From the NCBI RefSeq assembly GCF_004358205.1, contig NZ_SMYO01000012.1, positions 62,001 through 126,000 of the forward strand: 64,000 bases of DNA, in the 5' to 3' direction. A model generated the notes under the pieces. That model had not been told where the DNA came from. It worked only from the letters and a program-made list of their open reading frames with translations, and ran no database searches. This DNA comes from Bacillus salipaludis (GTDB taxonomy: Bacteria; Bacillota; Bacilli; Bacillales_B; DSM-18226). Shown one piece after another: positions 38,058 through 46,939 of this stretch (within the stretch, counting starts at the first letter, position 1; each line of letters opens with the position of its first letter). The translations under genes were made by a program, and so were the position numbers.

Positions 38058-38993
38058 ATGTCAAAGGATCTTTCCTATACGATTGAAGAAGTATCACAGT
38101 TATTAAAAGTATCGAAATTAACCCTTTACGACCTTGTTAAAAAAGGCGAGCTGCCAGCTTTCCGTGTGGGCCGGCAGATGAGAATTGATGCAGTAGACCT
38201 TGACCATTATATAAACAATCAAAAAACGATTCATAGGAACAATTTCCAGGCACCTGTGGTGGACCTTAACAGAAATGAATCAAGGGAGTCCAATCATATT
38301 ATTATTAGCGGGCAGGACATCGTTTTGGATATTCTCAGTAAGTATATTGAGAATAAATCAACCTATAAGCCGCTCCGTTCCTATACTGGCAGTTTAAACA
38401 GTCTTATCTCCATGTATAATGGCGAATGTGATATTGTTAGTTTGCATCTATTTGACGGGGATACAGGGGAATATAATACTCCATACATAAAGAAAATTTT
38501 GGCCGGACGGACTTATATTTTACTCAACCTTCTCTCAAGGAAAGCGGGTTTTTATGTTAAAAAAGGCAACCCTCTTAATATCGCTTCTTGGACCGATTTA
38601 AACCAGAAACATATAAAGCTTGTAAATCGAGAAAAAGGATCGGGAGCGAGGATTCTTCTTGATGAACAACTTCGACTCTACCAAATTTCGCCGAGGGACA
38701 TTAATGGCTATGAACACGAAGAGTCTAATCATTTAAGTGTGGCATCCGTCATTTCTTCAGGGGCAGCTGATGTGGGAGTGGGAATTGAAAAAGCTGCCAA
38801 AATAGTGGGGATTGATTTTATCCCAATAATAACCGAGCGTTACGACCTGGTTATTCTAAAAAACTCGGAAACGGAACAACTGATCACGACGCTAAAGAAC
38901 ATTTTGTCTTCCCGGCAATTTCAGTCAGAAATTAACGCTTTGGGAGATTATGATACCTCTCAGACAGGAAAAATTATTTATGAAACAAATTAA
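38058..38993 (+). CDS. Excisionase-type HTH regulator with substrate-binding domain (YvgK-like, molybdate-responsive)
   Basis: A regulator of about 311 residues. The N-terminal MerR/excisionase-type helix-turn-helix (YTIEEVSQLLKVSKLTLYDLVKKGELPAFRVGRQMRID, residues about 5-45) is joined to a periplasmic-binding-protein-like domain with landmarks NLLSRKAGFYVKKGNPLNI and NREKGSGARILLDEQL, as in one-component molybdate or tungstate sensors. The ATG at 38058 is selected because TGGAGGA lies 7 nt before it; in-frame ATGs at 38043 and 38052 are poorer. It is divergent from modA, matching the yvgK-yvgL arrangement of B. subtilis. The DNA target is probably the repeats at 37925-37960. Confidence 0.88.
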   Translation: MSKDLSYTIEEVSQLLKVSKLTLYDLVKKGELPAFRVGRQMRIDAVDLDHYINNQKTIHRNNFQAPVVDLNRNESRESNHIIISGQDIVLDILSKYIENKSTYKPLRSYTGSLNSLISMYNGECDIVSLHLFDGDTGEYNTPYIKKILAGRTYILLNLLSRKAGFYVKKGNPLNIASWTDLNQKHIKLVNREKGSGARILLDEQLRLYQISPRDINGYEHEESNHLSVASVISSGAADVGVGIEKAAKIVGIDFIPIITERYDLVILKNSETEQLITTLKNILSSRQFQSEINALGDYDTSQTGKIIYETN

Positions 38994-38994
38994 A

Positions 38995-39033
38995 AAGAAG
39001 GCACTGATTTTTAAATCATGGCCTTCTTTTTTT
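38995..39033 (+). terminator. Terminator of the YvgK-like gene
   Basis: AAGAAGGC (38995-39002) pairs with GCCTTCTT (39021-39028), with an inner ATGATTT/AAATCAT-like stem and a T run following. Confidence 0.88.
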
Positions 39034-39151
39034 AGGTTGTTTTCGTAAACTTTGTTATTTTTACTCACATAATCACTATTGTACAAAGCTGTTGATTTCA
39101 AAGCCAATTGAGTTCGAATCACGAGACCTTTCAATCTATTTTTTAAACCTT

Positions 39152-39520
39152 TTACTTCAACGGATCATTTAATATGTTTTCCTCTAAGACTGCAAATTTA
39201 TCCCCATATACCATAGTAATATGTTTTTCTCCCCATGCACAAAGAGAATCTAAAATGTCTTTTAAACTCCATCCATATTCACTAAGCTCGTACTCTACTT
39301 TCGGAGGGACTTGGTTATGGACAATCCGCTTTACAACCCCATCTTCTTCCAATTCTCGTAATTGTTGTGTCAGCATTTTTTGCGTAATGTTTGGCATGAG
39401 GCGTTTCAATTCACTTGTTCTTTTTTTCCCATGTGTAAGATGGCAAAGGATCACACATTTCCATTTTCCGCCGATTACTTCCAGCGTAGCTTCAACTGAA
39501 ATATTATATTTCTTCTGCAT
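39152..39520 (-). CDS. ytcD: HxlR-family transcriptional regulator (YtcD-like)
   Basis: A 122-residue MarR/HxlR-type winged helix. Visible: YNISVEATLEVIGGKWKCVILCHLTHGKKRTSELKRLMPNITQKMLTQQLRELEEDGVVKR, with the HxlR hallmark of an early cysteine (C22) in the KWKCVIL segment, which in relatives such as HxlR, YodB and HypR senses reactive electrophiles or oxidants. It is divergent from an MFS gene and an aldo/keto reductase gene, the same order as ytcD-ytbD-ytbE in B. subtilis. It probably represses both directions through the palindrome at 39537-39558. A GGGGAG ribosome site precedes its ATG. Confidence 0.88.
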   Translation of the reverse strand: MQKKYNISVEATLEVIGGKWKCVILCHLTHGKKRTSELKRLMPNITQKMLTQQLRELEEDGVVKRIVHNQVPPKVEYELSEYGWSLKDILDSLCAWGEKHITMVYGDKFAVLEENILNDPLK

Positions 39521-39536
39521 TTTTCTCCCCTTCTCA

Positions 39537-39558
39537 ATAGGTACCCAAAAGTACCTAT
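39537..39558. promoter_or_regulatory. HxlR-type operator palindrome
   Basis: ATAGGTAC (39537-39544) and GTACCTAT (39551-39558) are a perfect 8-bp inverted repeat 17 bp upstream of the ytcD start. A related GTAC half-site lies near 39594. HxlR-family operators are commonly GTAC- or TAC-based inverted repeats. Confidence 0.65.
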
Positions 39559-39704
39559 ATAACTTTTTGGTTCCTATATCACTTTAAAGTGCGTACTTTT
39601 CTTTATGTTCACTATAACCCATAATAACATTTGCCGGCTGATTAAAACCACACATTTTATATATAGTTTGCCAGAAATAACTATTTCAATAAGGAGGAGA
39701 AAAA

Positions 39705-40910
39705 ATGGGTTTAGATAAAAAAAGAAGTACATTGGCGCTGCTCGCTTTAGCTGTCAGTGCTTTTGCGATTGGCACAACTGAGTTTATCAGTGTCGGATTA
39801 TTACCGTTGATCGCTAAGGACTTAAAAATATCGGTTACAACTGCTGGTTTAACGGTTTCGTTATATGCATTAGGGGTTACTTTTGGAGCACCGATTCTAA
39901 CCTCGCTAACATCGAGAATATCGAGAAAAACATTATTACTATGGATTATGGTTATTTTTATCATCGGCAATAGTATTGCTGCCAGTGCAACAATGGTGTG
40001 GGTGTTGCTGTTGGCCCGTGTTGTATCTGCATTATCACATGGGGTTTTTATGTCGATCGGCTCTACCATAGCAGCGAATTTAGTGCCGGAAAATCGTCGG
40101 GCGAGTGCGATTTCGATTATGTTTACAGGGCTAACCGTCGCTACGGTCACGGGTGTTCCGTTCGGAACCTTTATTGGTCAGCAATTTGGCTGGAGATTTG
40201 CCTTTATAACCATTGTGGCAGTTGGCGTGATAGCGTTTATTGCAAACAGTCTATTAATACCTGCTGAATTACCAAAAGGAATCAAAACCAGATTCCGAGA
40301 TCAGGTGAAGCTTATTACCAATGGAAGGTTATTACTTTTATTCATCATTACCGCTTTAGGATATGGCGGGACGTTTGTAGTTTTTACCTATCTTTCGCCA
40401 TTACTTCAAGAAATTACGGGGTTTAAACAAGGGTCTGTAGCGGTGATTTTACTCGTCTATGGACTTGCGATTGCCATTGGAAATGTGATTGGCGGAAAAG
40501 CAGCCAACCGAAAGCCAATTTCAGCCTTATTCTATATGTTTATTCTACAAGCTATTGTACTGTTTGTTTTAACCTTTACGGCACCATTTAAAGCGGCCGG
40601 CTTAATAACGATTATTTTTATGGGGGTATTGGCATTCATGAACGTTCCTGGATTACAGGTATATGTTGTGATGCTGGCCGAACGTTATGTCCCAAGCGCA
40701 GTGGATGTCGCTTCCGCAATAAATATCGCCGCATTTAACGCAGGCATTGCGATTGGATCTTATCTTGGTGGTGTGATCACCGATTCAATTGGACTCATTC
40801 ATACAGCATGGGTTGGTGCACTGATGGTTTTTGGTGCCGTTATTTTAACAGGCTGGAGCCGTGCTTTGGAACGGAAAGATGAAAAAATCGTTTTACAAAA
40901 AATTTCTTAA
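39705..40910 (+). CDS. ytbD: MFS efflux transporter (YtbD-like, DHA1 family)
   Basis: A 401-residue 12-helix drug:proton antiporter-type MFS. LALAVSAFAIGTTEFISVGLLPLIAKDLKIS at the N-terminus and the motif SRISRKTLLLW in loop 2-3 are typical of the AraJ/YdhP/YtbD branch; RVVSALSHGVFMSIGSTIA follows in helix 4. The start is well supported by AAGGAGGAG. It is followed 17 nt later by the aldo/keto reductase and divergent from the HxlR regulator. That suggests joint export and detoxification of a reactive compound. Confidence 0.9.
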   Translation: MGLDKKRSTLALLALAVSAFAIGTTEFISVGLLPLIAKDLKISVTTAGLTVSLYALGVTFGAPILTSLTSRISRKTLLLWIMVIFIIGNSIAASATMVWVLLLARVVSALSHGVFMSIGSTIAANLVPENRRASAISIMFTGLTVATVTGVPFGTFIGQQFGWRFAFITIVAVGVIAFIANSLLIPAELPKGIKTRFRDQVKLITNGRLLLLFIITALGYGGTFVVFTYLSPLLQEITGFKQGSVAVILLVYGLAIAIGNVIGGKAANRKPISALFYMFILQAIVLFVLTFTAPFKAAGLITIIFMGVLAFMNVPGLQVYVVMLAERYVPSAVDVASAINIAAFNAGIAIGSYLGGVITDSIGLIHTAWVGALMVFGAVILTGWSRALERKDEKIVLQKIS

Positions 40911-40927
40911 AAATAAGGAGAATATTT

Positions 40928-41767
40928 ATGAAAAACTTACAAGATACAACCATATTAAATAATGGAGTAAAAATGCCTTGGTTTGGCATTGGTGTGTTTA
41001 AAGTAGAGGAAGGTCCTGAGCTTGTCAATGCTGTTAAAACAGCCATAAAACATGGTTATCGCTGTGTTGATACAGCGGCCATTTACGGAAATGAAGAAGG
41101 AGTCGGACAGGGAATCCATGAAGGAATAGAAGTGGCCGAAATTTCAAGAGAAGAATTATTTGTAACCTCAAAGGTTTGGAATTCTGACCTAGGCTATGAA
41201 TCCACTCTAGCAGCCTATGAAACAAGCCTGCAGAAACTAGGTTTAGAGTACTTGGATTTATATCTTATTCACTGGCCTGTTGATGGGAAATATAAAGAGG
41301 CCTGGAGAGCATTAGAAACCCTTTATAAAGAGGGACGGGTAAAAGCAATTGGGGTGAGTAATTTCCAAATCCACCATCTTGAGGATTTAATGAATGATGC
41401 GGAAATTAAACCAGTGATTAATCAGGTAGAGTATCATCCCCGACTAACCCAAAAAGCACTTCAGGAATTTTGCCGGGAACATGATATACAGCTCGAGGCC
41501 TGGTCTCCACTGATGCAAGGACAATTACTTGATAACCCTGTTCTCAAAGACATAGCTTCAAAGTATCATAAATCGGCTGCTCAAATCATTTTGCGCTGGG
41601 ACCTGCAAAACGGGGTTGTGACGATTCCAAAATCTACTAAAGAGCATCGTATCATCGAAAACGCCTCGGTCTTTGATTTTACGCTGACCAAAGATGAGAT
41701 GGATCGGATTGATCAGTTGAATCAGAATCATCGCGTTGGCCCAGACCCAGATCATATTGACTTTTAA
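40928..41767 (+). CDS. ytbE: Aldo/keto reductase (YtbE-like)
   Basis: A 279-residue NADPH-dependent (beta/alpha)8 oxidoreductase that reduces aldehydes and ketones, including toxic carbonyls such as methylglyoxal in relatives. The catalytic tetrad is intact: D48 and Y53 (CVDTAAIYGNE), K82 (VTSKVW) and H115 (LIHWPV). The coenzyme motif IPKSTKEHRIIENA near the C-terminus binds NADP phosphate. AAGGAG precedes the ATG. It is the second gene of the ytbD-ytbE operon and ends with a clear terminator. Confidence 0.95.
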   Translation: MKNLQDTTILNNGVKMPWFGIGVFKVEEGPELVNAVKTAIKHGYRCVDTAAIYGNEEGVGQGIHEGIEVAEISREELFVTSKVWNSDLGYESTLAAYETSLQKLGLEYLDLYLIHWPVDGKYKEAWRALETLYKEGRVKAIGVSNFQIHHLEDLMNDAEIKPVINQVEYHPRLTQKALQEFCREHDIQLEAWSPLMQGQLLDNPVLKDIASKYHKSAAQIILRWDLQNGVVTIPKSTKEHRIIENASVFDFTLTKDEMDRIDQLNQNHRVGPDPDHIDF

Positions 41768-41778
41768 CAAAAACCATC

Positions 41779-41815
41779 GAGATATCAGGGGTTAAGACCT
41801 GATGTCTCTTTTTTT
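41779..41815 (+). terminator. Terminator of the ytbD-ytbE operon
   Basis: GAGATATCAGG (41779-41789) pairs with CCTGATGTCTC (41798-41808) with one G-T pair, followed by seven T. Confidence 0.9.
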
Positions 41816-41924
41816 GTTCCCCGTGTTTGTCGAAAAACAGAGGAAATTTACCGAAAATTAAACTCTTTTACTTTTGGTAACATATGGTATGATATTGCTA
41901 GTTTCATAGAAAAGAGGGGTATCC

Positions 41925-44900
41925 ATGAAGTCGGTTTGGCGAAAATTAAGTGCCATCGGAATTGGCGCAACACTGATGACATCCACGCTATTGACCACCA
42001 CCGTCGAGGTATCGGCAGCAAGCAAGTTTGGAACATCCAAAGCATTGATTCAACAGAAAACAAAGTCACTTAAGGAAAAGCTCGAGGAAAACAAGACTCC
42101 ATTATTTAGCGAAGATACGCTCATCATCAAGTATAAGCAGCCGCTTTTACTCGGTGAAGTAAAAGGAGCAAACAAAAATTATATTATCGTTCAAAATGTG
42201 GAAAAGCTGGGATACATGGTGGTCAAGCTTCTAAAAAAAGACTCCCTTCAAAAAGTAACCCAGGCCTTTCAAAAGAACAGTAAGGTTCTTTCTGTGGAAA
42301 GAAGTGTTCTATATAAACCATTTTCCGTTCCATCAGATCCAAAAACAAAGGATGAATACTATCTATCCATGTTAAAGATCCCCGAAGCCCAAAAACTGAA
42401 AGGGAAAAATAAAATAACTGTTGCTGTCATTGATACAGGGATTGATGGAAATCATCCGGAACTAAAGGGAAAAGTGCTTCCAGCCGTAAATGAAATCAAT
42501 CCAATGAATCATGGAGCCCCTGACCAGCATGGTACCCATGTGACCGGTATTATTGCTGCAGCAAAAGGAAATGGCATTGGCGGTTATGGAATCAACCCAA
42601 ATGTGAAAATCCTGCCCATTGATGTGTTTGACCGTGATGGTTTTATAACGGACTATACGATTGCCCAAGCAGTGCTATACGCAGCGAACCACGGTGCAAA
42701 GGTAATTAATATGAGTCTTGGTTCGCCCATTCCGTCCTCCATTTTAGGAGATGCGGTTAAAACTGCGATTCAAAAAGGAGTAACCGTTGTCGCTGCTTCA
42801 GGAAATGATGGGACTTCCGTTCCGAATTATCCTGCAAGCTACGAAGGAGTCATTGGAGTTGGTTCGATCAATAAATCGAAGCACTTAAGTTATTTCTCGT
42901 CCTACGGTCCTTCGATGGACATCGTGGCACCAGGGGAGGATATTTACGCCCCGTTTTATGATTATGAGAAAAAATCAACCTTTCAAACTCTGAGCGGAAC
43001 CTCCATGGCGTCACCGATGGTGGCGGGGGCAGCCTCCTTGCTTTTATCCAAGTACCCTAAATTAAAACCGGCACAGGTTGAATATATTCTTGAGCATACG
43101 ACCAATGATTTGGGAGCGAAAGGGTACGATGTGAAATATGGAAAGGGCCTTGTTAATCCTGCTGCAGCCTTAAAGTATGATATTAAAAAGCTTCCTTCTT
43201 TTGTAAATACTGTCTGGACGAAAAAAGAAATTTTGCAAAATGCAACTGCACTTTCAGTGAAAAAGACAAAGTCAGTAACAGGATCTTTAACGAAACCACG
43301 GCAGCAAAAGTGGTATCAGTTCCCTGTTCAAAAAGGTGAGTATATCCAAACTGTGCTTGCGGGGGCAAAACAATATGATTATAAAATGACCCTTCGCGTT
43401 TATGGAGAAGACCAAAGCCTTTCGATTGACGTAAACAAAGTACAAGCGGGAAAAACGGAAGGGAAACTAATCCAGGTTCCTTTTTCCGGAATGATGGCAA
43501 TTGGTGTGAATGATATCAATGGACATTATGATGATTCCTCTGCAAAGCAGTCGACCTATCATCTTTCCATTAAACGCTCTGCTGTGATGCCGGCTGATGA
43601 GTCGACGGCGGATGCTCCAATCGCGGTAACATCACTGCCGTATACATCCCCACAGCAAACGTTAATGGGGGAAAATGGGGATGATGATTACTTTTTTCTT
43701 AAGACGAAAAATGAGAATGCTGCGAAAGTAGTGCTCTCGGGAATTGCGGGGATTGATACGAATATTCAAGTCTATAGTCTGTCTGTGGTGGATGAAGAAA
43801 CGGAAAAAAATGATGAAAACGCCACGGAGGATAATGTCCCGCTTGATCAGCTCCCGCCAATTGCAGCGGCAGATAGTAAAGGAATGGGGGAAGGGGAAAC
43901 GTTGACATTCCCTGCTCAGCCTAATACAGAATATTTAGTCAAGGTTTCGAGTAAACCAATGCTGGATTTTGCAGATGAAAAAGGGATGGTTCTTGTCGAC
44001 AAGTCGAGTGAGGAAGCACAGGCATCGCTAGAACCCTACACCGTTAAAATTCAAGGCAAGGTGATACCGCCGGATGAAGATAACAGCGGTAATACGAATC
44101 CGGATGGATCTCTTTCTGATTATTATCAATCGATTTTGGATGGCGCTGTTTCATCTCCTGTCGGTAAAACACTTGTTGGCTATTTGCAAACGCCGGATGA
44201 TGAGGATTGGTATGGGATTAAGCCAACTAAAACGGGAATTTATCAATTTAGTCTGCCTAAGGGATTAGAAGTAAAGCCGTATATTGAAATTGTACATGTG
44301 CTGAATGGCAAGGATGAAAATGGCAAGGATGTTGTTGATTTTGATTTAGTTGGAACCAATATGAATGATGCGAACTGGGTATCAGGAGAATTAAGCGATA
44401 CCATTTTTGCCGGATTAAAAAAGAATGAAACTTATTTGATTCATTTAATGGGGAATCCAATGACAGGGGGAGGTATTTCCCTTAATCCGTATCAATTATC
44501 ATCAAAGTTATTGATTTCGAATACTGGAGATAAATATGAGGACAATGATACAGTTCCAAAAAATTTGCCGTCCTCAACCGTCCATGGAAATTTTGCAACG
44601 CCAAATGATGTGGACATGTTTTATTTAAAAGGGAAGAAATCAAGTACTTACAGTCTGTTATTTGAGGGCGGAAAGCCTAGTGCGGCCTTGCTGAAAAAAT
44701 ATCCAAAAGAGCTATTCTCACAAATTTACGGAGCGGCGATTGTTTACAAGGATGTCAATAAGAACCGGAAAATCGATGGAGCAGATGCCGAAATGGCCAG
44801 CGTGATGGCAAAAGGGCTGTTCGAGGGTGCATCAAATAATTACGGCTCCTTTAAAGTGGAAAAGGGAAGTAACTATATTGTCGTCATTATTGGGCTCACG

Positions 44901-45335
44901 GCGAGTTCTTCTCAAATATCTTTAGTACCGTATAATTTATCAATTGCACCTGTTCCGACAAAAGATGAAGACGCAAAATCGAAAGTGAAGAAAAATGTGC
45001 CTTCTAAACCGCTTGCTTTGAAAAAGAAAGGCTCCCATACGCTGATGGCTACTGGCAATTTAAACAGCGGAGTAGGGTATGGCGATGAAGATTGGTATGT
45101 GTTGAATGTAAAAGACAAATGGAACGGATATATTTCGGTATCGGGCGGACCTGAGATTGATACGGTCATCTCCCTTTACCATAAAGGTAAAAGAGTCTCC
45201 CTTGCTGATTATTATGCTCAAGGGCAATCTGAAGTCATGCGCGTCCATCTCAAAAAAGGAAAATACTATATCAAAGTCAAGGATATTAATGGCAACGCAA
45301 CAATCAAGCCATATACAATCAAAGTGACAAAATAA
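41925..45335 (+). CDS. Secreted subtilisin-like serine protease (S8), large multidomain
   Basis: A 1136-residue secreted protease. A Sec signal peptide (about 1-31, ending VEVSAAS) precedes an inhibitor-like propeptide (about 60-130). The S8 catalytic domain (about 140-425) has D170 in AVIDTGIDGNHPE, H202 in QHGTHVTGII and S360 in SGTSMASPMVAGA. About 700 residues of beta-rich C-terminal modules follow, with repeated D(E/D)DW(Y/F)-type signatures (GDDDYFFLKT, DDEDWYGIKPTKTG, NDVDMFYLKG, GDEDWYVLNVKDKW) that resemble bacterial pre-peptidase C-terminal (PPC) domains. At least four such modules can be counted. There is no LPxTG motif or transmembrane anchor, so it is probably released. Confidence 0.92.
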   Translation: MKSVWRKLSAIGIGATLMTSTLLTTTVEVSAASKFGTSKALIQQKTKSLKEKLEENKTPLFSEDTLIIKYKQPLLLGEVKGANKNYIIVQNVEKLGYMVVKLLKKDSLQKVTQAFQKNSKVLSVERSVLYKPFSVPSDPKTKDEYYLSMLKIPEAQKLKGKNKITVAVIDTGIDGNHPELKGKVLPAVNEINPMNHGAPDQHGTHVTGIIAAAKGNGIGGYGINPNVKILPIDVFDRDGFITDYTIAQAVLYAANHGAKVINMSLGSPIPSSILGDAVKTAIQKGVTVVAASGNDGTSVPNYPASYEGVIGVGSINKSKHLSYFSSYGPSMDIVAPGEDIYAPFYDYEKKSTFQTLSGTSMASPMVAGAASLLLSKYPKLKPAQVEYILEHTTNDLGAKGYDVKYGKGLVNPAAALKYDIKKLPSFVNTVWTKKEILQNATALSVKKTKSVTGSLTKPRQQKWYQFPVQKGEYIQTVLAGAKQYDYKMTLRVYGEDQSLSIDVNKVQAGKTEGKLIQVPFSGMMAIGVNDINGHYDDSSAKQSTYHLSIKRSAVMPADESTADAPIAVTSLPYTSPQQTLMGENGDDDYFFLKTKNENAAKVVLSGIAGIDTNIQVYSLSVVDEETEKNDENATEDNVPLDQLPPIAAADSKGMGEGETLTFPAQPNTEYLVKVSSKPMLDFADEKGMVLVDKSSEEAQASLEPYTVKIQGKVIPPDEDNSGNTNPDGSLSDYYQSILDGAVSSPVGKTLVGYLQTPDDEDWYGIKPTKTGIYQFSLPKGLEVKPYIEIVHVLNGKDENGKDVVDFDLVGTNMNDANWVSGELSDTIFAGLKKNETYLIHLMGNPMTGGGISLNPYQLSSKLLISNTGDKYEDNDTVPKNLPSSTVHGNFATPNDVDMFYLKGKKSSTYSLLFEGGKPSAALLKKYPKELFSQIYGAAIVYKDVNKNRKIDGADAEMASVMAKGLFEGASNNYGSFKVEKGSNYIVVIIGLTASSSQISLVPYNLSIAPVPTKDEDAKSKVKKNVPSKPLALKKKGSHTLMATGNLNSGVGYGDEDWYVLNVKDKWNGYISVSGGPEIDTVISLYHKGKRVSLADYYAQGQSEVMRVHLKKGKYYIKVKDINGNATIKPYTIKVTK

Positions 45336-45344
45336 CAAAAGTAA

Positions 45345-45393
45345 GGCGGTTAGCTGAGTGCACAATACATGTGCCCAACTAGCCGCTTTTTTT
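45345..45393 (+). terminator. Terminator of the protease gene
   Basis: GCGGTTAG (45346-45353) pairs with CTAGCCGC (45379-45386) via a G-T pair. GTGCAC/GTGC pairing lies inside and seven T follow. Confidence 0.85.
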
Positions 45394-45401
45394 ATTTCAT
45401 A

Positions 45402-45463
45402 CGGTGCCTGTCACCGTTCGTGGACAAAAACATGATTTTGTGCGTCTGAGGTGGACAAAGTTG
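45402..45463. repeat. Dispersed intergenic repeat, copy 4
   Basis: CGGTGCCTGTCACCG is followed by TTCGTGGACAAAAACATGATTTTGTGCG and GAGGTGGACAAAG. Its palindromic arm is inverted relative to copy 3 while the TTCGTGGACA part keeps the same orientation. It follows the protease terminator directly. Confidence 0.78.
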
Positions 45464-45515
45464 TAAAAGGGATAAATGTTATTGGTTTATGGGGCATATT
45501 AAAGATAAATAGTTC

Positions 45516-45556
45516 TTGCACAAAATTCTAAAAATAGTTACTATATTGGTAGTAAC
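45516..45556 (+). promoter_or_regulatory. nupC promoter with GTTACTA-N6-TAGTAAC operator over the -10
   Basis: TTGCAC at 45516-45521 and TACTAT at 45539-45544 are 17 nt apart. The inverted repeat GTTACTA (45537-45543) / TAGTAAC (45550-45556) contains the -10 hexamer. The same 20-bp palindrome (14-bp identity in arms) sits over the -10 of pbuE at 46870-46891, indicating shared repression. Confidence 0.8.
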
Positions 45557-45569
45557 CAAAACAAACGTT

Positions 45570-45583
45570 TGTAAGCGTCTACA
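45570..45583 (+). promoter_or_regulatory. Candidate cre (CcpA) site in the nupC leader
   Basis: TGTAAGCGTCTACA matches TGWAANCGNTNWCA except at one base. Its position 26 bp downstream of the -10 suits a transcription roadblock. Confidence 0.5.
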
Positions 45584-45618
45584 AGAGGCTGCCGTTTGAT
45601 ATCATCTGGGGGTAATGT

Positions 45619-46800
45619 ATGAAATATGTCATTTCAATTATTGGTCTTCTTTTTGTATTCGGTTTAGCACTATTGGCTAGCAAAGATCGGAAAAGGGTAA
45701 GAGTAAAACCGATTATCATCATGGTGGTCATTCAAATTCTTTTGTCCTGGATCCTCTTGAATACCGAAATTGGTTTAATCATTATTCGGGCGATCTCTAC
45801 TGTTTTCAGTAAATTACTGGAATACGCAAATGAAGGGGTAAGCTTCGTGTTTGGCGGACTGGCGAATAAAGGAGAGGCACCTTTCTTTTTAAATGTGCTG
45901 TTGCCCATTGTGTTTATTTCTGTCTTAATCGGGATTTTCCAGTATCTAAAAATTCTCCCCCTTATCATGAAAGGAATTGGACTGGTTCTTAGTAAGGTCA
46001 ATGGGATGGGGAAATTGGAATCGTATAATGCAGTGGCATCGATGATGGTCGGACAGTCGGAAGTGTTTATTACGGTTAAAAAACAGCTCGGACAGCTGCC
46101 GGAGCATCGCTTGTATACTCTTTGTGCCTCCGCGATGTCCACCGTGTCAATGTCGATTGTCGGAGCCTATATGAATATGCTTCAGCCGAAATTTGTTGTT
46201 ACAGCCCTTGTCCTTAACCTTTTTGGCGGCTTTATCGTTACATCCATTATTAACCCTTATAGGGTGGAACCGAATGAAGATATTTTGGAGATCCATGAAG
46301 AAGCGAAACAGTCCTTCTTTGAAATGCTTGGTGAGTATATCCTGGATGGATTTAAGGTGGCCATAATCGTAGGTGCAATGCTAATTGGCTTTGTTGCCTT
46401 AATGGCTGCGATTAATAATTTATTTCAATTATTGTTTTCGATTTCCTTCCAGCAAATTTTAGGATATATTTTTGCGCCGGTGGCCTTTATTATGGGAATT
46501 ACCCCATCTGAAACTGTTCGTGCGGGTGGAATCATGGCGACCAAACTAGTAACAAATGAATTTGTGGCGATGATGGATTTATCGAAAGCGGTAAAAAGTT
46601 TTGACCCGCGGACGGTTGGAATTCTCTCGGTATTTTTAGTATCCTTTGCGAATTTTGCCTCAATTGGTATTATTGCAGGTGCGGTTAAAGGGTTAAATGA
46701 AAAACAAGGAAATGTCGTCGCCCGCTTCGGTTTAAAACTTCTTTACGGAGCGACACTTGTCAGCGTTCTTTCTGGTGTGATTGTGAGTATTGTCTTATAA
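45619..46800 (+). CDS. nupC: Concentrative nucleoside transporter (NupC family)
   Basis: A 393-residue proton- or sodium-nucleoside symporter with about 8-10 helices. Family landmarks: [66 protein letters not shown], and [34 protein letters not shown]. It is transcribed alone, from an operator-controlled promoter and with a terminator at 46806. The next transcript encodes nucleobase efflux and purine nucleoside phosphorylase, and the two promoters carry the same operator, so it likely supplies purine nucleosides. The symbol indicates the family; nupG is an alternative B. subtilis equivalent. Confidence 0.92.
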   Translation: MKYVISIIGLLFVFGLALLASKDRKRVRVKPIIIMVVIQILLSWILLNTEIGLIIIRAISTVFSKLLEYANEGVSFVFGGLANKGEAPFFLNVLLPIVFISVLIGIFQYLKILPLIMKGIGLVLSKVNGMGKLESYNAVASMMVGQSEVFITVKKQLGQLPEHRLYTLCASAMSTVSMSIVGAYMNMLQPKFVVTALVLNLFGGFIVTSIINPYRVEPNEDILEIHEEAKQSFFEMLGEYILDGFKVAIIVGAMLIGFVALMAAINNLFQLLFSISFQQILGYIFAPVAFIMGITPSETVRAGGIMATKLVTNEFVAMMDLSKAVKSFDPRTVGILSVFLVSFANFASIGIIAGAVKGLNEKQGNVVARFGLKLLYGATLVSVLSGVIVSIVL

Positions 46801-46805
46801 AAATC

Positions 46806-46836
46806 AAACCTAGTGATTTCACTAGGTTTTTTTTAT
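46806..46836 (+). terminator. Terminator of nupC
   Basis: AAACCTAGTG (46806-46815) pairs perfectly with CACTAGGTTT (46820-46829), continuing in a T run. Confidence 0.92.
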
Positions 46837-46848
46837 TGAAAAAATCTC

Positions 46849-46891
46849 TTGCCATAAGGTTTACTAGGGGTTACTATAATGGTAGTAACCA
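46849..46891 (+). promoter_or_regulatory. pbuE promoter with GGTTACTA-N6-TAGTAACC operator
   Basis: TTGCCA at 46849-46854 and TACTAT at 46873-46878 are 18 nt apart. GGTTACTA (46870-46877) / TAGTAACC (46884-46891) is a perfect 8-bp inverted repeat over the -10, the same design as at nupC. No purine riboswitch aptamer is recognisable in the 48-nt leader, unlike pbuE of B. subtilis. Confidence 0.78.
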
Positions 46892-46939
46892 AATGGATAA
46901 CATTCGAAATATTAACTAATCGAAGGGAGGAGTCACCTC

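Noticed and set aside
45462..45618. Purine riboswitch in front of nupC
   Set aside because: The conserved aptamer core could not be found; the region is explained by a promoter, a palindrome and a cre-like site.
46892..46939. Adenine riboswitch in the pbuE leader, as in B. subtilis
   Set aside because: The leader is only about 48 nt, too short for an aptamer plus expression platform.
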